Assembly: GCA_030654015.1 (NCBI GenBank)
Contig: JAURYI010000108.1
Coordinates: 28,607 to 92,606, forward strand
Origin: Methylococcales bacterium
GTDB taxonomy: Bacteria > Pseudomonadota > Gammaproteobacteria > Methylococcales > Methylomonadaceae
Direction: 5' to 3'
DNA length: 64,000 nucleotides
Made by a program: the position numbers and the translations under genes
The notes under the pieces: model-generated
Told to the model about the DNA's origin: nothing
Database searches by the model: none
Seen by the model: the letters and a program-made list of their open reading frames with translations, nothing else
Part shown: in pieces, positions 28,233 through 37,310 of the stretch
Layout: every line of letters starts with the position of its first letter
Numbering within the stretch: the stretch's first letter is position 1

Positions 28233-29894
28233 CTACGACACTTTTAACGGATGCGCCGTTAAACTGCCGCGTCCGTCTTCGGTCATTTCATCATCACTGA
28301 TTTTAAAATTGCCCAGCTTCATGGTCAGATAGCGGTCGAAATAGTCTTTTAAGCCTTTTTCAACGGACGGATCAAAGTCAGGTTTCATAACGTGAGTCGT
28401 TCCCCATTTGATAGACACTACTTTGCCGTCAACCACCACTAATTGACCGTCTTTAAACACATAGTCAGGTTTTTCAAACATTTTTTGTCTATCAGCATCA
28501 TTGGTGTAAACGGTAATATCCGCCCAGTTGCCCGCACTTAAACCGCCTCGGTCGTGTAAGCCGATCAGTTTTGCTGCCCCTGCGCGGGTCATGATAGCGA
28601 TTTCTTGTAACGTGTATTCGCGGTCAATGCTTGCCAGCGTGGTCATTTTTTGCGCTTCGGGATGAATGGTAGACAGCACGTCATTACGGAAGGTTCTATC
28701 CATTAATAAGCGGATTAAATGCGGATAGCTGGTAAATGGTGCGCCATTCGGATGGTCAGTCGTTAAGAATATGCGCCAAGGGTCTTCGACTAACAAGAAA
28801 GTTTCCAAGCCGATTGCCCATTGCAAGGCATTGACAAAATTTTGATCTTTATATTTGAACGGCACAACGCCGCAACCTGCATCACACTCAATATCCATCG
28901 TCACCCATTTATTGGGGCTGGCGAATTTATTGTTGGCGTGTTGGCGCATACTGTCACCTGATGCGGTGACGGTTTGCCCGAACAGAATCTGCCCTACGTC
29001 GATAGTGATGTTTTTGTTGCGATTCACTGCTTCGGCAATTTGTGCCGCGCCTGAGGAGAATTTTAAATCGCCTTCCGTACCGTAGCTGTGGAACTGGATA
29101 TGCGTTAAGTGCATTGGCAAGCCGCCGATACCTTGAATGGTGTCCAACGTGGTTTGCATATTGCCCGGTACACCCAGATTACAACCGTGAACGTGTAACG
29201 GATGATGCACGCCCAGTTCTTTTACCGCTGTGGCTAACACCTGCAAAATATCACGCGGAGTCACACCGTAATGACTGTTTTGTTCGTCTAAATCTAACTG
29301 ACGCTGGTTGAATTTAAACGCATTAATACCACCCGGATTAACCACTTTAACGCCGATGGCTTTCGCAGAGTGCATCGTCCACGCGACATAATCATTAATA
29401 GCTTTCTGGTCTTTTTTGGCGGTAAGCAGTCGCAGTAAATAATCATCACTGCCCAGCATTACATAACCGCCTTTGTCTAATATGGGAATGTCCGCCATTT
29501 CCATGTGCGCCTGACGGGCGTTAATCGGTAATACCGCAGGTTCAAAACCAGCGGTATAACCCATTTCCGCGTAACGATAGCCCGTCACAAAGCTGCTGGG
29601 CATCGCATGACCACACCCTGAGCGGGTAATATCGCTACGGTGTACGGGGTCTTGTCTGTGGTCTTCGGGGAGTAAAATTCTGGCAATGTTGCCTTTACCG
29701 CCGCCGATGTGCGTGTGCATATCAATTGCGCCCGACATAACCACCTTGCCTTTCAAGTCGTATTCTTTATCGACTTTAAAATCGCCATTGGGTTTATTGA
29801 CGATACGTCCGTCTTCGATATAAATATCTTGTTGTTGTCCGTCTATGCCGCTGGCAGGGTCGTAGACTACGCCGCCTGTGAGTTTTATTAACAT
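28233..29894 (-). CDS. fhcA: Formyltransferase/hydrolase complex subunit A
   Basis: 553-residue amidohydrolase-superfamily protein homologous to FwdA/FmdA. Metal ligands HTH in MHTHIGGGKGN (about residue 60), further His in HPLHVHGCNLG and LTHIQFHSYG, and the TTDHPNG segment with the catalytic Asp region. Hydrolyses the formyl group from the methanofuran-like cofactor to formate. A hairpin repeat separates it from upstream fhcB. Expected cytoplasmic complex FhcABCD; sequence appears complete. Confidence 0.96.
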   Translation of the reverse strand: MLIKLTGGVVYDPASGIDGQQQDIYIEDGRIVNKPNGDFKVDKEYDLKGKVVMSGAIDMHTHIGGGKGNIARILLPEDHRQDPVHRSDITRSGCGHAMPSSFVTGYRYAEMGYTAGFEPAVLPINARQAHMEMADIPILDKGGYVMLGSDDYLLRLLTAKKDQKAINDYVAWTMHSAKAIGVKVVNPGGINAFKFNQRQLDLDEQNSHYGVTPRDILQVLATAVKELGVHHPLHVHGCNLGVPGNMQTTLDTIQGIGGLPMHLTHIQFHSYGTEGDLKFSSGAAQIAEAVNRNKNITIDVGQILFGQTVTASGDSMRQHANNKFASPNKWVTMDIECDAGCGVVPFKYKDQNFVNALQWAIGLETFLLVEDPWRIFLTTDHPNGAPFTSYPHLIRLLMDRTFRNDVLSTIHPEAQKMTTLASIDREYTLQEIAIMTRAGAAKLIGLHDRGGLSAGNWADITVYTNDADRQKMFEKPDYVFKDGQLVVVDGKVVSIKWGTTHVMKPDFDPSVEKGLKDYFDRYLTMKLGNFKISDDEMTEDGRGSLTAHPLKVS

Positions 29895-29915
29895 GGTGTT
29901 TCCTTAAAACTTATC

Positions 29916-29992
29916 GTAGGTTGGGGTGAGCCTCAAGCGAACCCCAACATTGATGTTGATGAGTTGGGGTTCGCTCACTCACCCCAACCTAC
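29916..29992. repeat. Hairpin repeat family D, copy 2 (fhcB-fhcA gap)
   Basis: Starts GTAGGTTGGGGTGAGC and ends with its complement; internal GAACCCCAAC and GTTGGGGTTC arms surround a short centre. Better preserved than copy 1 at 16186-16261. It ends four bases from the fhcB stop codon. Confidence 0.85.
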
Positions 29993-29996
29993 ATAA

Positions 29997-31253
29997 TTAC
30001 ATTGCCTGTTCAATAGCGTTGAGTACATCCCCCGTACTGGGCAATCCTGAGTCTCTGAGTTTTTTCAGACGTATCGCGACTACGTTATCCATACGGTAGG
30101 CGTGACCTGCGTGGTCTATTCCAGGTGTACCGACGGGGATAAAGACATCGGGTTCTTTGGCAAAGGTCATGCCTGAGCGTCCGATAACAATCGTCGGTAA
30201 ATCGGTTGCAGGTGGTACGGAGTTGACGTTAAACGCTTGTACCCAGACGAGAGCGTCGGCTTCACCGTCTACTAATAACACATTGGTGTCATTTAAAAAC
30301 GGGTCGTATTCTGGATAACCACGACTGAAACGGGTTCTGGCAGGGTAGCCTGTTGTCCAGCCACAGACTTGGTTGGCGGTTTGGTCGCCTTCTTTACCTG
30401 CTAGCGGTAAACCTGAACAGCGGGTGGTGTTGTTTAGGTCTTTTATCATTTCGGACAGCGTTTGTACGGTCAATTCCGCTTGACGGTAAGCTAACGCGCC
30501 CGCTGCCCACGTTACTACGCCGTATTTTGCGGCTTTGAGTGTGTCGGCAATGGTTTGTAAATCAGCAACGGAGATACCGCACACGGCAGTAGCGCGTATC
30601 GGACGACCTTTAACCAAGGCTCTTAAGACGGCAATCACTTCGGGTAAATCTTCAACAGCGCATTCTAAAACGCGGGCTTTTGTGCCGTTGGGTGAAGTGG
30701 ATAAATCGCCAGAGGGAGCTTTGCCTAAATAAATAATGTCGCGTTGGCTGGTGTCTTCCATAAACATCGCTTCGGTATTCCACAGATAACGCTCAAAAAA
30801 ACGTGGGGCAAAGGCTTCTAAATCGGTGCCGACGACCAGCAACACGTCACAACGGTTTTTAACTTCGGCGAGTGTGGTATTCATCCAGCCTGAATCTTGC
30901 AGGGCTAAGAAATTATTACGCGCACCTGTAAAATTCATGTTATCAACCACCGCGCCGATGCGGTCAGCCAAGGCGAGTAAACCGCGCATTCCATTGACAT
31001 CGGTAGCACAACCGCCAATCACGGGAAGCTGAGTGTTTTTTAACAGACTTGCCGCGTGGGCAACGGCTGCTTGCAAACTGACCGCTTGCCCTGCTACGCG
31101 CGGACTGGTGTCGGTGATGGCTTGTTCAAACATCGGTGTATTTACTGCGCAGCCACCACCAAGCAGCTTTATTGTGATGCCGTCAACTTGAATGCTCAAG
31201 TCGTCGGTGCCGATGCCGCAAAAAGGACTGGGTACTTCGGTTATTTCAATCAT
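29997..31253 (-). CDS. fhcB: Formyltransferase/hydrolase complex subunit B
   Basis: 418 residues from ATG at 31253 (MIEITEVPSPF); the frame stays open to 31325 but the extra residues do not resemble the family. Homologous to the molybdopterin-fold subunit FwdB, yet at the iron-sulfur motif CxxCxxxC only C12 remains (S9, C12, T16), and the segment where FwdB carries its molybdenum/tungsten-ligating Cys or Sec reads VVDNMNFTGARNN without Cys. This fits bacterial Fhc, which is hydrolytic, not redox-active. First gene of the fhc operon. Confidence 0.92.
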   Translation of the reverse strand: MIEITEVPSPFCGIGTDDLSIQVDGITIKLLGGGCAVNTPMFEQAITDTSPRVAGQAVSLQAAVAHAASLLKNTQLPVIGGCATDVNGMRGLLALADRIGAVVDNMNFTGARNNFLALQDSGWMNTTLAEVKNRCDVLLVVGTDLEAFAPRFFERYLWNTEAMFMEDTSQRDIIYLGKAPSGDLSTSPNGTKARVLECAVEDLPEVIAVLRALVKGRPIRATAVCGISVADLQTIADTLKAAKYGVVTWAAGALAYRQAELTVQTLSEMIKDLNNTTRCSGLPLAGKEGDQTANQVCGWTTGYPARTRFSRGYPEYDPFLNDTNVLLVDGEADALVWVQAFNVNSVPPATDLPTIVIGRSGMTFAKEPDVFIPVGTPGIDHAGHAYRMDNVVAIRLKKLRDSGLPSTGDVLNAIEQAM

Positions 31254-31405
31254 GGTGCTTGCCCTGTGTGAGTCACTGTAATGTATAAGGATATTATGAC
31301 AAATGCGCGTGACATAAGCACACAATCATTCTGTAAAAGACAGTCGGGCTTTACCTGAGAGCAGGCACAGCCCGAACTTGACAAGAATTTGCGGTATTTT
31401 GCGGA

Positions 31406-31873
31406 TTAGCTGTTTCTATGCCAGATTTTACCCAGCCACGATTGCTTTTCCCATGAGCTTTTAACGCCCTGACTGAGCAGAAAAGGGCCGTATAATTTAT
31501 CTTCGTAAAGAATATGATGCTCTAACCATTTTTTCAAAAACATTAATAATTCGGTGTTAACGGTGGCTTCACCCTGCTTGATTTTTTTCTGAATATCCAG
31601 CACCTGCGCTTTTAACTCGTCATGATGATGAGTGTGTGATTCTGTACCAGGGTAGTGAAAAATACGGAACAAACTTTCTTCCACCGCAAAATGAATCACG
31701 GTATATTCAATCAGTTCGTGTAAAATTTCATCCATTACAGTGGCATTGGCTTGATGCACAATGGTTTCATCAAACAGACGATTAATTAAATTAACCAACA
31801 CCTTATGTTGTTCATCAATTTCTTCGATACCCACGCTTAATTCATCGGTCCATTCTACAAACGGCTTTGTCAT
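31406..31873 (-). CDS. Bacteriohemerythrin
   Basis: 155 residues from ATG at 31873, which has AAGGAG seven bases upstream; the longer frame to 31945 lacks such a site. Diiron ligands fit the hemerythrin pattern: H23 (DEQHK), H61 and E65 (HFAVEE), His in THHHDEL near 82-83, H119/H120 and D125 (LEHHILYEDK). Binds O2 reversibly. In methanotrophs such proteins are thought to supply O2 to methane monooxygenase; that role is inferred here. Monocistronic, between fhcB and serS. Confidence 0.92.
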   Translation of the reverse strand: MTKPFVEWTDELSVGIEEIDEQHKVLVNLINRLFDETIVHQANATVMDEILHELIEYTVIHFAVEESLFRIFHYPGTESHTHHHDELKAQVLDIQKKIKQGEATVNTELLMFLKKWLEHHILYEDKLYGPFLLSQGVKSSWEKQSWLGKIWHRNS

Positions 31874-31982
31874 TGCTCTACTCCTTACCTTGTTAATAAA
31901 GTGATTGCTGCCATTCGGGCAACGTTCAAAGGGTAGCGCATTCAAGACGAAGTTACACTATAAAATACCATTAGTTTTTTAA

Positions 31983-33278
<1,296 letters not shown>

Positions 33279-33287
33279 ATAGTAACT

Positions 33288-33331
33288 GGAGTGCAGGCTT
33301 TGCCTGCAAATGCAAGCTCTGCTTGCACTCC
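33288..33331. repeat. Hairpin repeat family E, copy 2
   Basis: Ends GGAGTGCAGGCTTTGCCTG and TGCAAGC...GCTTGCACTCC, a diverged copy of the element at 14480-14523, located nine bases after the serS stop. May act as the serS terminator although no T tract follows. Confidence 0.7.
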
Positions 33332-33339
33332 ACATTATC

Positions 33340-33643
33340 ATCGTTCCAACGTTCTGCGTCACTGCCATTAAGTTAAGGATTTTTCCGTTCGCCCTGAGCC
33401 TGTCGAAGGGTGAATGGAAAAATCCGAAACCCCGAAGTTAAGCCGTTCATGGTTCGACTGTTCGACAAGCTCACAGCTCACCACGAACGGCTTAACTTAA
33501 TGGCAGTGACGCTCTGCGTTGGAATGCAGCCGTTGACGCTCCAGCGTCTTCATTGTTTAAGCACACATATCAATAAAACATAATCTGGAACGAGGACGCT
33601 GGAGCGTCCTCTTGAGCATTCCTTTGCTGTGCGTTGGAACGAT
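33340..33643. repeat. Palindromic repeat family C, copy 2, interrupted by a family B element
   Basis: Outer ends ATCGTTCCAACG (33340) and CGTTGGAACGAT (33643) plus inner GACGCTCCAGCGTCTTCATTG match the element at 6603-6754. Its left hairpin is split by 153 bases (33360-33512) of a different repeat. Together with family E it fills the 421-base serS-higB gap, in which no protein gene is visible. Confidence 0.8.
33360..33512. mobile_element. MITE-like element (family B, copy 2) with terminal inverted repeats
   Basis: Ends form near-perfect inverted repeats (33356-33377 versus 33491-33512, 22 bases). Flanked on both sides by TCTGCGT (33353-33359 and 33513-33519), consistent with a target-site duplication produced on insertion into the family C hairpin. 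Internally contains TTCGACAAGCTC and GAGCCTGTCGAAGG palindromes. Non-autonomous; no transposase in the window. Copy 1 is at 8854-8984. Confidence 0.7.
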
Positions 33644-33673
33644 AAAAAACAAAGGTAAACAAAATTGCCAAAT

Positions 33674-33691
33674 AATAACAAATATGTTATT
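33674..33691. promoter_or_regulatory. Putative operator of the HigBA-like toxin-antitoxin operon
   Basis: Inverted repeat AATAACA-AATA-TGTTATT ending eight bases before the toxin start codon. Position and symmetry fit an autoregulatory site for the HTH antitoxin. No obvious Shine-Dalgarno lies between it and the ATG. Confidence 0.5.
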
Positions 33692-33699
33692 TTTCGCTT

Positions 33700-34032
33700 A
33701 TGAACTATACCATCACCTACTACAGCGAAAGCGTTCAAGAAAGCGTTGAATCACTGCCTAAAACCTTGCAGGCGCATTACCTCAACTTGACTGACCGCAT
33801 GGTTAGTTATGGCGCATATCTTGGCGAACCTCATACTAAAGCATTAGGTAATGGTCTTTTTGAATTGCGTTTGAAAGGTTCTGAGGGTATTGCGCGAGTT
33901 TTTTACTGTACCTTGGTTAATCGCCGTATCATGATGCTACATAGTTTTGTTAAAAAGACTCAAAAAATCCCGCTGCGTGAATTGCGAATTGCTGAAAGCC
34001 GTTTGAAGGAAATTAAAAATGCTAACACATGA
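33700..34032 (+). CDS. RelE/HigB-like (Gp49 family) toxin
   Basis: 110 residues in the phage Gp49-like/HigB group: SVQESVESLPKTLQAHYLNL helix, then LGNGLFELRLKGSEGIARVFYC and IMMLHSFVKKTQKIP, the core strands with conserved basic residues of this ribosome-dependent mRNA interferase family. Toxin gene precedes the antitoxin and overlaps it by 14 bases, the HigBA arrangement. Likely cleaves translated mRNA; active-site residues not verified individually. Confidence 0.85.
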   Translation: MNYTITYYSESVQESVESLPKTLQAHYLNLTDRMVSYGAYLGEPHTKALGNGLFELRLKGSEGIARVFYCTLVNRRIMMLHSFVKKTQKIPLRELRIAESRLKEIKNANT

Positions 34033-34306
34033 AGAATTAAAAGCTAAGTTACTGTCAGATCCCGAAGTTAAAGCGGAATATGACCGTATTGAACGCGAAG
34101 AAATGCCGATGCTTGATGCTATTTTGTCAGCGCGTAAAGAAGCGGGTTTAACTCAAGCACAAGTAGCCGAACGAATGGGGACTAAAGCGACTGCTGTCGC
34201 ACGATTAGAAGCCGCTTTAGTTTCTGGTAAGCATTCGCCCAGCATTGCGACGTTGCGCAAATATGCTAATGCCTTGGGTAAACAATTGGATGTTAGATTT
34301 TTGTAG
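34019..34306 (+). CDS. HigA-like antitoxin (XRE-family HTH)
   Basis: 95 residues; the C-terminal half is a Cro/C1-type helix-turn-helix (SARKEAGLTQAQVAERMGTK, then PSIATLRKYANALGKQLDVRF). Starts within the toxin gene. Expected to neutralise the toxin and repress the operon through the inverted repeat at 33674-33691. Convergent with the restriction-modification gene downstream. Confidence 0.88.
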   Translation: MLTHEELKAKLLSDPEVKAEYDRIEREEMPMLDAILSARKEAGLTQAQVAERMGTKATAVARLEAALVSGKHSPSIATLRKYANALGKQLDVRFL

Positions 34307-34349
34307 CCCGTTTAGAATGTGTCAGACACTTTGTGTAAATAGTTATTTA

Positions 34350-37217
34350 TTACCCTTTGATTTTTCTGGGCTTTCTCGCTTTTTCTGTTTCCATGAGTGG
34401 CGCGGTGAGTTGTTGGTACTTCTCAAACAAAAACGCCACCCGTGCCGCATCATCTTTGCCGCCTTTGTAAGCGTAAGCGGCATCAACGGCTTTATCGAGG
34501 GCGTTATGGGCTTTGAGCAAATCAGCGGGCATATTGCCAGCGGCGTAGAGCGTGGCGAGTGAGTATTTTTGCCCTTGCTCAGTACAGTGCTTTTCTTCGG
34601 CTTTGCGGGCATCGAGTATTGCTTGTGCGGCTTTTTCTATTTTGGAATCCAAACTCATGAGTTTGGACTCCCTATCAATATCGGGAAACGGGAAGTTGTT
34701 GTAAACGATGGTGTTTGAATAGCGGTAATCGCTTTTTAGTCGTCCGCACACCGTTCGCATCCACGCATTATGAAAACTTGACGATAATAAGCCGAAATCG
34801 TATAGGCTGGCATTGGGGAGCATGAAATTAGCATCACCACAAATCACGTCAGCTTCAAAATAACCGATAGGAACAAATTTTCGTTGCTCAGAAGATACAC
34901 GCGGAATTAATAAATATGGCTGGTCAGTTTGGCGAATTTTTTGAAATAAATACGGTGTAGCGACATCTTTTTGAGTTTCTTTATCAGTGCTTGCCGAGCG
35001 CATTTTTGTAACGGCTATCATACGCCGTTGAATTTCTGGCGAGTTAATGCGGTCGTGTGCAGTGCTATCTTTTAACCATAAACAATAACGCGGTAAGTTG
35101 TTAATAAACTCTTCCGAACCTAGAAACAGACGAATGTACTTAGAAGCAATCGGGTCATTTTGACGAATACTATCGGCTTCCGCTTGTGATAACAGTAAAT
35201 TGCCGCCCTCGGTGGGTTTACTACCGTTGGTCATTTCAGGTGCGTTAGGACTTAATGGCTTGGTACGTTTATCAATCAACACCGTGGGCGCGTCCACTAA
35301 ATACGGATTGATTTGCGTGGCTTTAATTTCAATGGGTTCGCCTTTGATGTTGTCGCCATAATCAAACAAACGACAAAAAGTGGGAGCGGATTTATCCGCG
35401 ACTTTCGCGACTAAAGTCGCTCCCACGTTCGCACAATGAAACCCCATAATCACACAATGCACCGCCGCTACGCCGCGCCCTTCATTGCTCCATTGAAAAG
35501 TACGATGCGCAAAATGCAGTTTGATGTTGAGCTTCAACAATTCCGACCACAATAACGCGACTTGTCCGCCTTGCGTTAAGCTGTTGGTAGAGACAAACGC
35601 GACAGGCACAGACGGATTGGCTTGAATGTAACGCGCGGCTTTAATGTGCCACGCGGCGACTAAATCCAACACGCCCGCGCCTTTTATGCCTTGAAAAATA
35701 ACGGCACAATCGGCTTTCTGTTCTTTAGTTTGAAAGTTGCTACCGACAAACGGCGGATTGCCCATAATAAAACTGCATTCTTTAGGATTAATCACCGTTG
35801 CCCAGTCGGTTTGTAAGGCATTAGCACAGACAATATTGGCTTTTTTCACTAAGGGAATGCGGTTGTAATAGTTGCCTAATTCCTGAACTTTTAAATTCAT
35901 TTGATGATCGACCAGCCACATTGCCAATGTCGCAATATGCACCGCGCTTTCATCGATGTCTATGCCGTGAAATTGATGCACGTTACACAAAATCAGGGTA
36001 TCAACATCAATTTGCGTGGTGAGTGATTTACCGAATTGCGCCTTGATAACATCCAGTTCCAACAAGCGCAATTCACGATAAGCAATAATCAAAAAATTGC
36101 CGCACCCGCAGGCAGGGTCAAAAAAATTCAACCCCGCTAATTTGTTATGAAAGGCGGTTAATCTGGGTTTACTCTTGCCGATTTTTGCAAATTCAGCGCG
36201 TAAATCATCCATGAATAAGGGATTGATGGTTTTTAAAATATTTTCTTCAGAGGTGTAATGCGCGCCAAACTCACGGCGTTTTTTGGTTTTCGCGGTGGCG
36301 GCTTCATCATCAAAGTGCATAATCGCCTGAAATAATGAACCGAAAATGGCGGGGCTAATTTCGCTCCAGTCCAGTTCCGCGCATTCAATCAAGGTGTTGC
36401 GGGAGGATTCATCAAAATAACAAGCGTCTAACGCGCCTTCAAATAATGAACCGTTGATATACGGGAAGGCTGCTAAATGTTCGGGTAGATTTTTCAGGCG
36501 TTTTTCGGGGGCGCGGTTAAGCGTTTTAAACAGTGTGTCTAGTTTTTCATGACAATCTGTGCCGTCGGCTTTGGTGTAGTTTTTCAGGTAAGCTAAAAAT
36601 AATTGTTGGTTTTCACCGAATAAACCCGTGTCTTCGGCAAACAAACAAAACAGCAGGCGGACTAAGTAGTTTTCTAGGTCTTTGCCGTTATAACCTGTGA
36701 TTTTTATGGCATCGTGCAAGTCTGCCATTTTTTCAGCCGCTTCTTTGTTGATGCGTTCTTGTTTTTCAATGGCAAGTTTTTCATAACCTGCTAAAAATTT
36801 AAACTGTTCAATGTGTTGCGGTAAGTCAGTCAGTTTGATTTTTAACGGTTCGGCGTGGGTGTCTAAATCGTATAAATGCAGGTGTTGAAAGTCGCTGATT
36901 AAGACACAGCGCGGTAGTTCTTCATCTTTTAAATGGTGAAAATACTCGGTTGCCTGTTGGTAGGCTTTGTCCAAGTCCTTACCCGCTGATTTCATTTCAA
37001 TCAGCAACAAACTGGGAATAAAACCATCAATACGCCCTTGTTTACCGCCCAGTTTTTTAACCCGTTTTTCAAACGATACAAAGCGACGATGATTCAGCCC
37101 GAAAATAGCACATAAACCGCGCGTAAAATCTTGCGCCTCACCCATTTCATAAGTGGAATCTGCAAATTCTTTGGCAAACTTGGCGGCGTTATTTCTTAGG
37201 GTTTCAATGGTTATCAT
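34350..37217 (-). CDS. MmeI-like single-chain restriction-modification enzyme (type IIL)
   Basis: 955 residues. N-terminal PD-(D/E)xK nuclease with D64-x9-E74-x-K76 (RIDGFIPSLLLIEMKS), the MmeI spacing. Helical spacer about 150-330. Gamma-class adenine methyltransferase: motif I FFDPACGCGNF near 374 and motif IV GNPPF near 492. Target-recognition domain from about 620, then a helical C terminus (YKGGKDDAARVAFLFEKYQQL). Such enzymes methylate one strand and cut about 20 bases away. Residues about 598-613 derive from a palindromic repeat. No partner subunits nearby, as expected. Whether it is active is unknown. Confidence 0.88.
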   Translation of the reverse strand: MITIETLRNNAAKFAKEFADSTYEMGEAQDFTRGLCAIFGLNHRRFVSFEKRVKKLGGKQGRIDGFIPSLLLIEMKSAGKDLDKAYQQATEYFHHLKDEELPRCVLISDFQHLHLYDLDTHAEPLKIKLTDLPQHIEQFKFLAGYEKLAIEKQERINKEAAEKMADLHDAIKITGYNGKDLENYLVRLLFCLFAEDTGLFGENQQLFLAYLKNYTKADGTDCHEKLDTLFKTLNRAPEKRLKNLPEHLAAFPYINGSLFEGALDACYFDESSRNTLIECAELDWSEISPAIFGSLFQAIMHFDDEAATAKTKKRREFGAHYTSEENILKTINPLFMDDLRAEFAKIGKSKPRLTAFHNKLAGLNFFDPACGCGNFLIIAYRELRLLELDVIKAQFGKSLTTQIDVDTLILCNVHQFHGIDIDESAVHIATLAMWLVDHQMNLKVQELGNYYNRIPLVKKANIVCANALQTDWATVINPKECSFIMGNPPFVGSNFQTKEQKADCAVIFQGIKGAGVLDLVAAWHIKAARYIQANPSVPVAFVSTNSLTQGGQVALLWSELLKLNIKLHFAHRTFQWSNEGRGVAAVHCVIMGFHCANVGATLVAKVADKSAPTFCRLFDYGDNIKGEPIEIKATQINPYLVDAPTVLIDKRTKPLSPNAPEMTNGSKPTEGGNLLLSQAEADSIRQNDPIASKYIRLFLGSEEFINNLPRYCLWLKDSTAHDRINSPEIQRRMIAVTKMRSASTDKETQKDVATPYLFQKIRQTDQPYLLIPRVSSEQRKFVPIGYFEADVICGDANFMLPNASLYDFGLLSSSFHNAWMRTVCGRLKSDYRYSNTIVYNNFPFPDIDRESKLMSLDSKIEKAAQAILDARKAEEKHCTEQGQKYSLATLYAAGNMPADLLKAHNALDKAVDAAYAYKGGKDDAARVAFLFEKYQQLTAPLMETEKARKPRKIKG
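35380..35426. repeat. Palindromic repeat family F lying in frame inside the MmeI-like gene
   Basis: Ends GTGGGAGCG and CGCTCCCAC with inner ATTTATCCGCG and CGCGACTAAAGT arms. On the minus strand it is read as VGATLVAKVADKSAPT, a segment out of place in this protein family. It lies at the junction between methyltransferase and target-recognition domains. Related 'gtgggagcgac' palindromes are common as extragenic repeats in gammaproteobacteria (from memory). Confidence 0.85.
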
Positions 37218-37251
37218 AAGTCAGGTCTGTTTAAATGAAGTGAGTTTAACG

Positions 37252-37289
37252 CATAAAAAAACCCGTCAGGTTTTAAACCTGACGGGTTT
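37252..37289 (-). terminator. Rho-independent terminator of the OmpA-like gene
   Basis: Stem AAACCCGTCAGGTTT with its complement at 37258-37289, followed on the minus strand by a run of seven T. Lies just after the OmpA-like stop (37311) and before the MmeI-like start (37217). Confidence 0.85.
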
Positions 37290-37310
37290 AAAGTCTAGCG
37301 TACCGTGCTG

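Noticed and set aside
34350..37217. BREX PglX-type methyltransferase.
   Set aside because: The N-terminal D-x9-E-x-K nuclease motif and overall length fit MmeI-like single-chain enzymes, and no other BREX genes are nearby.
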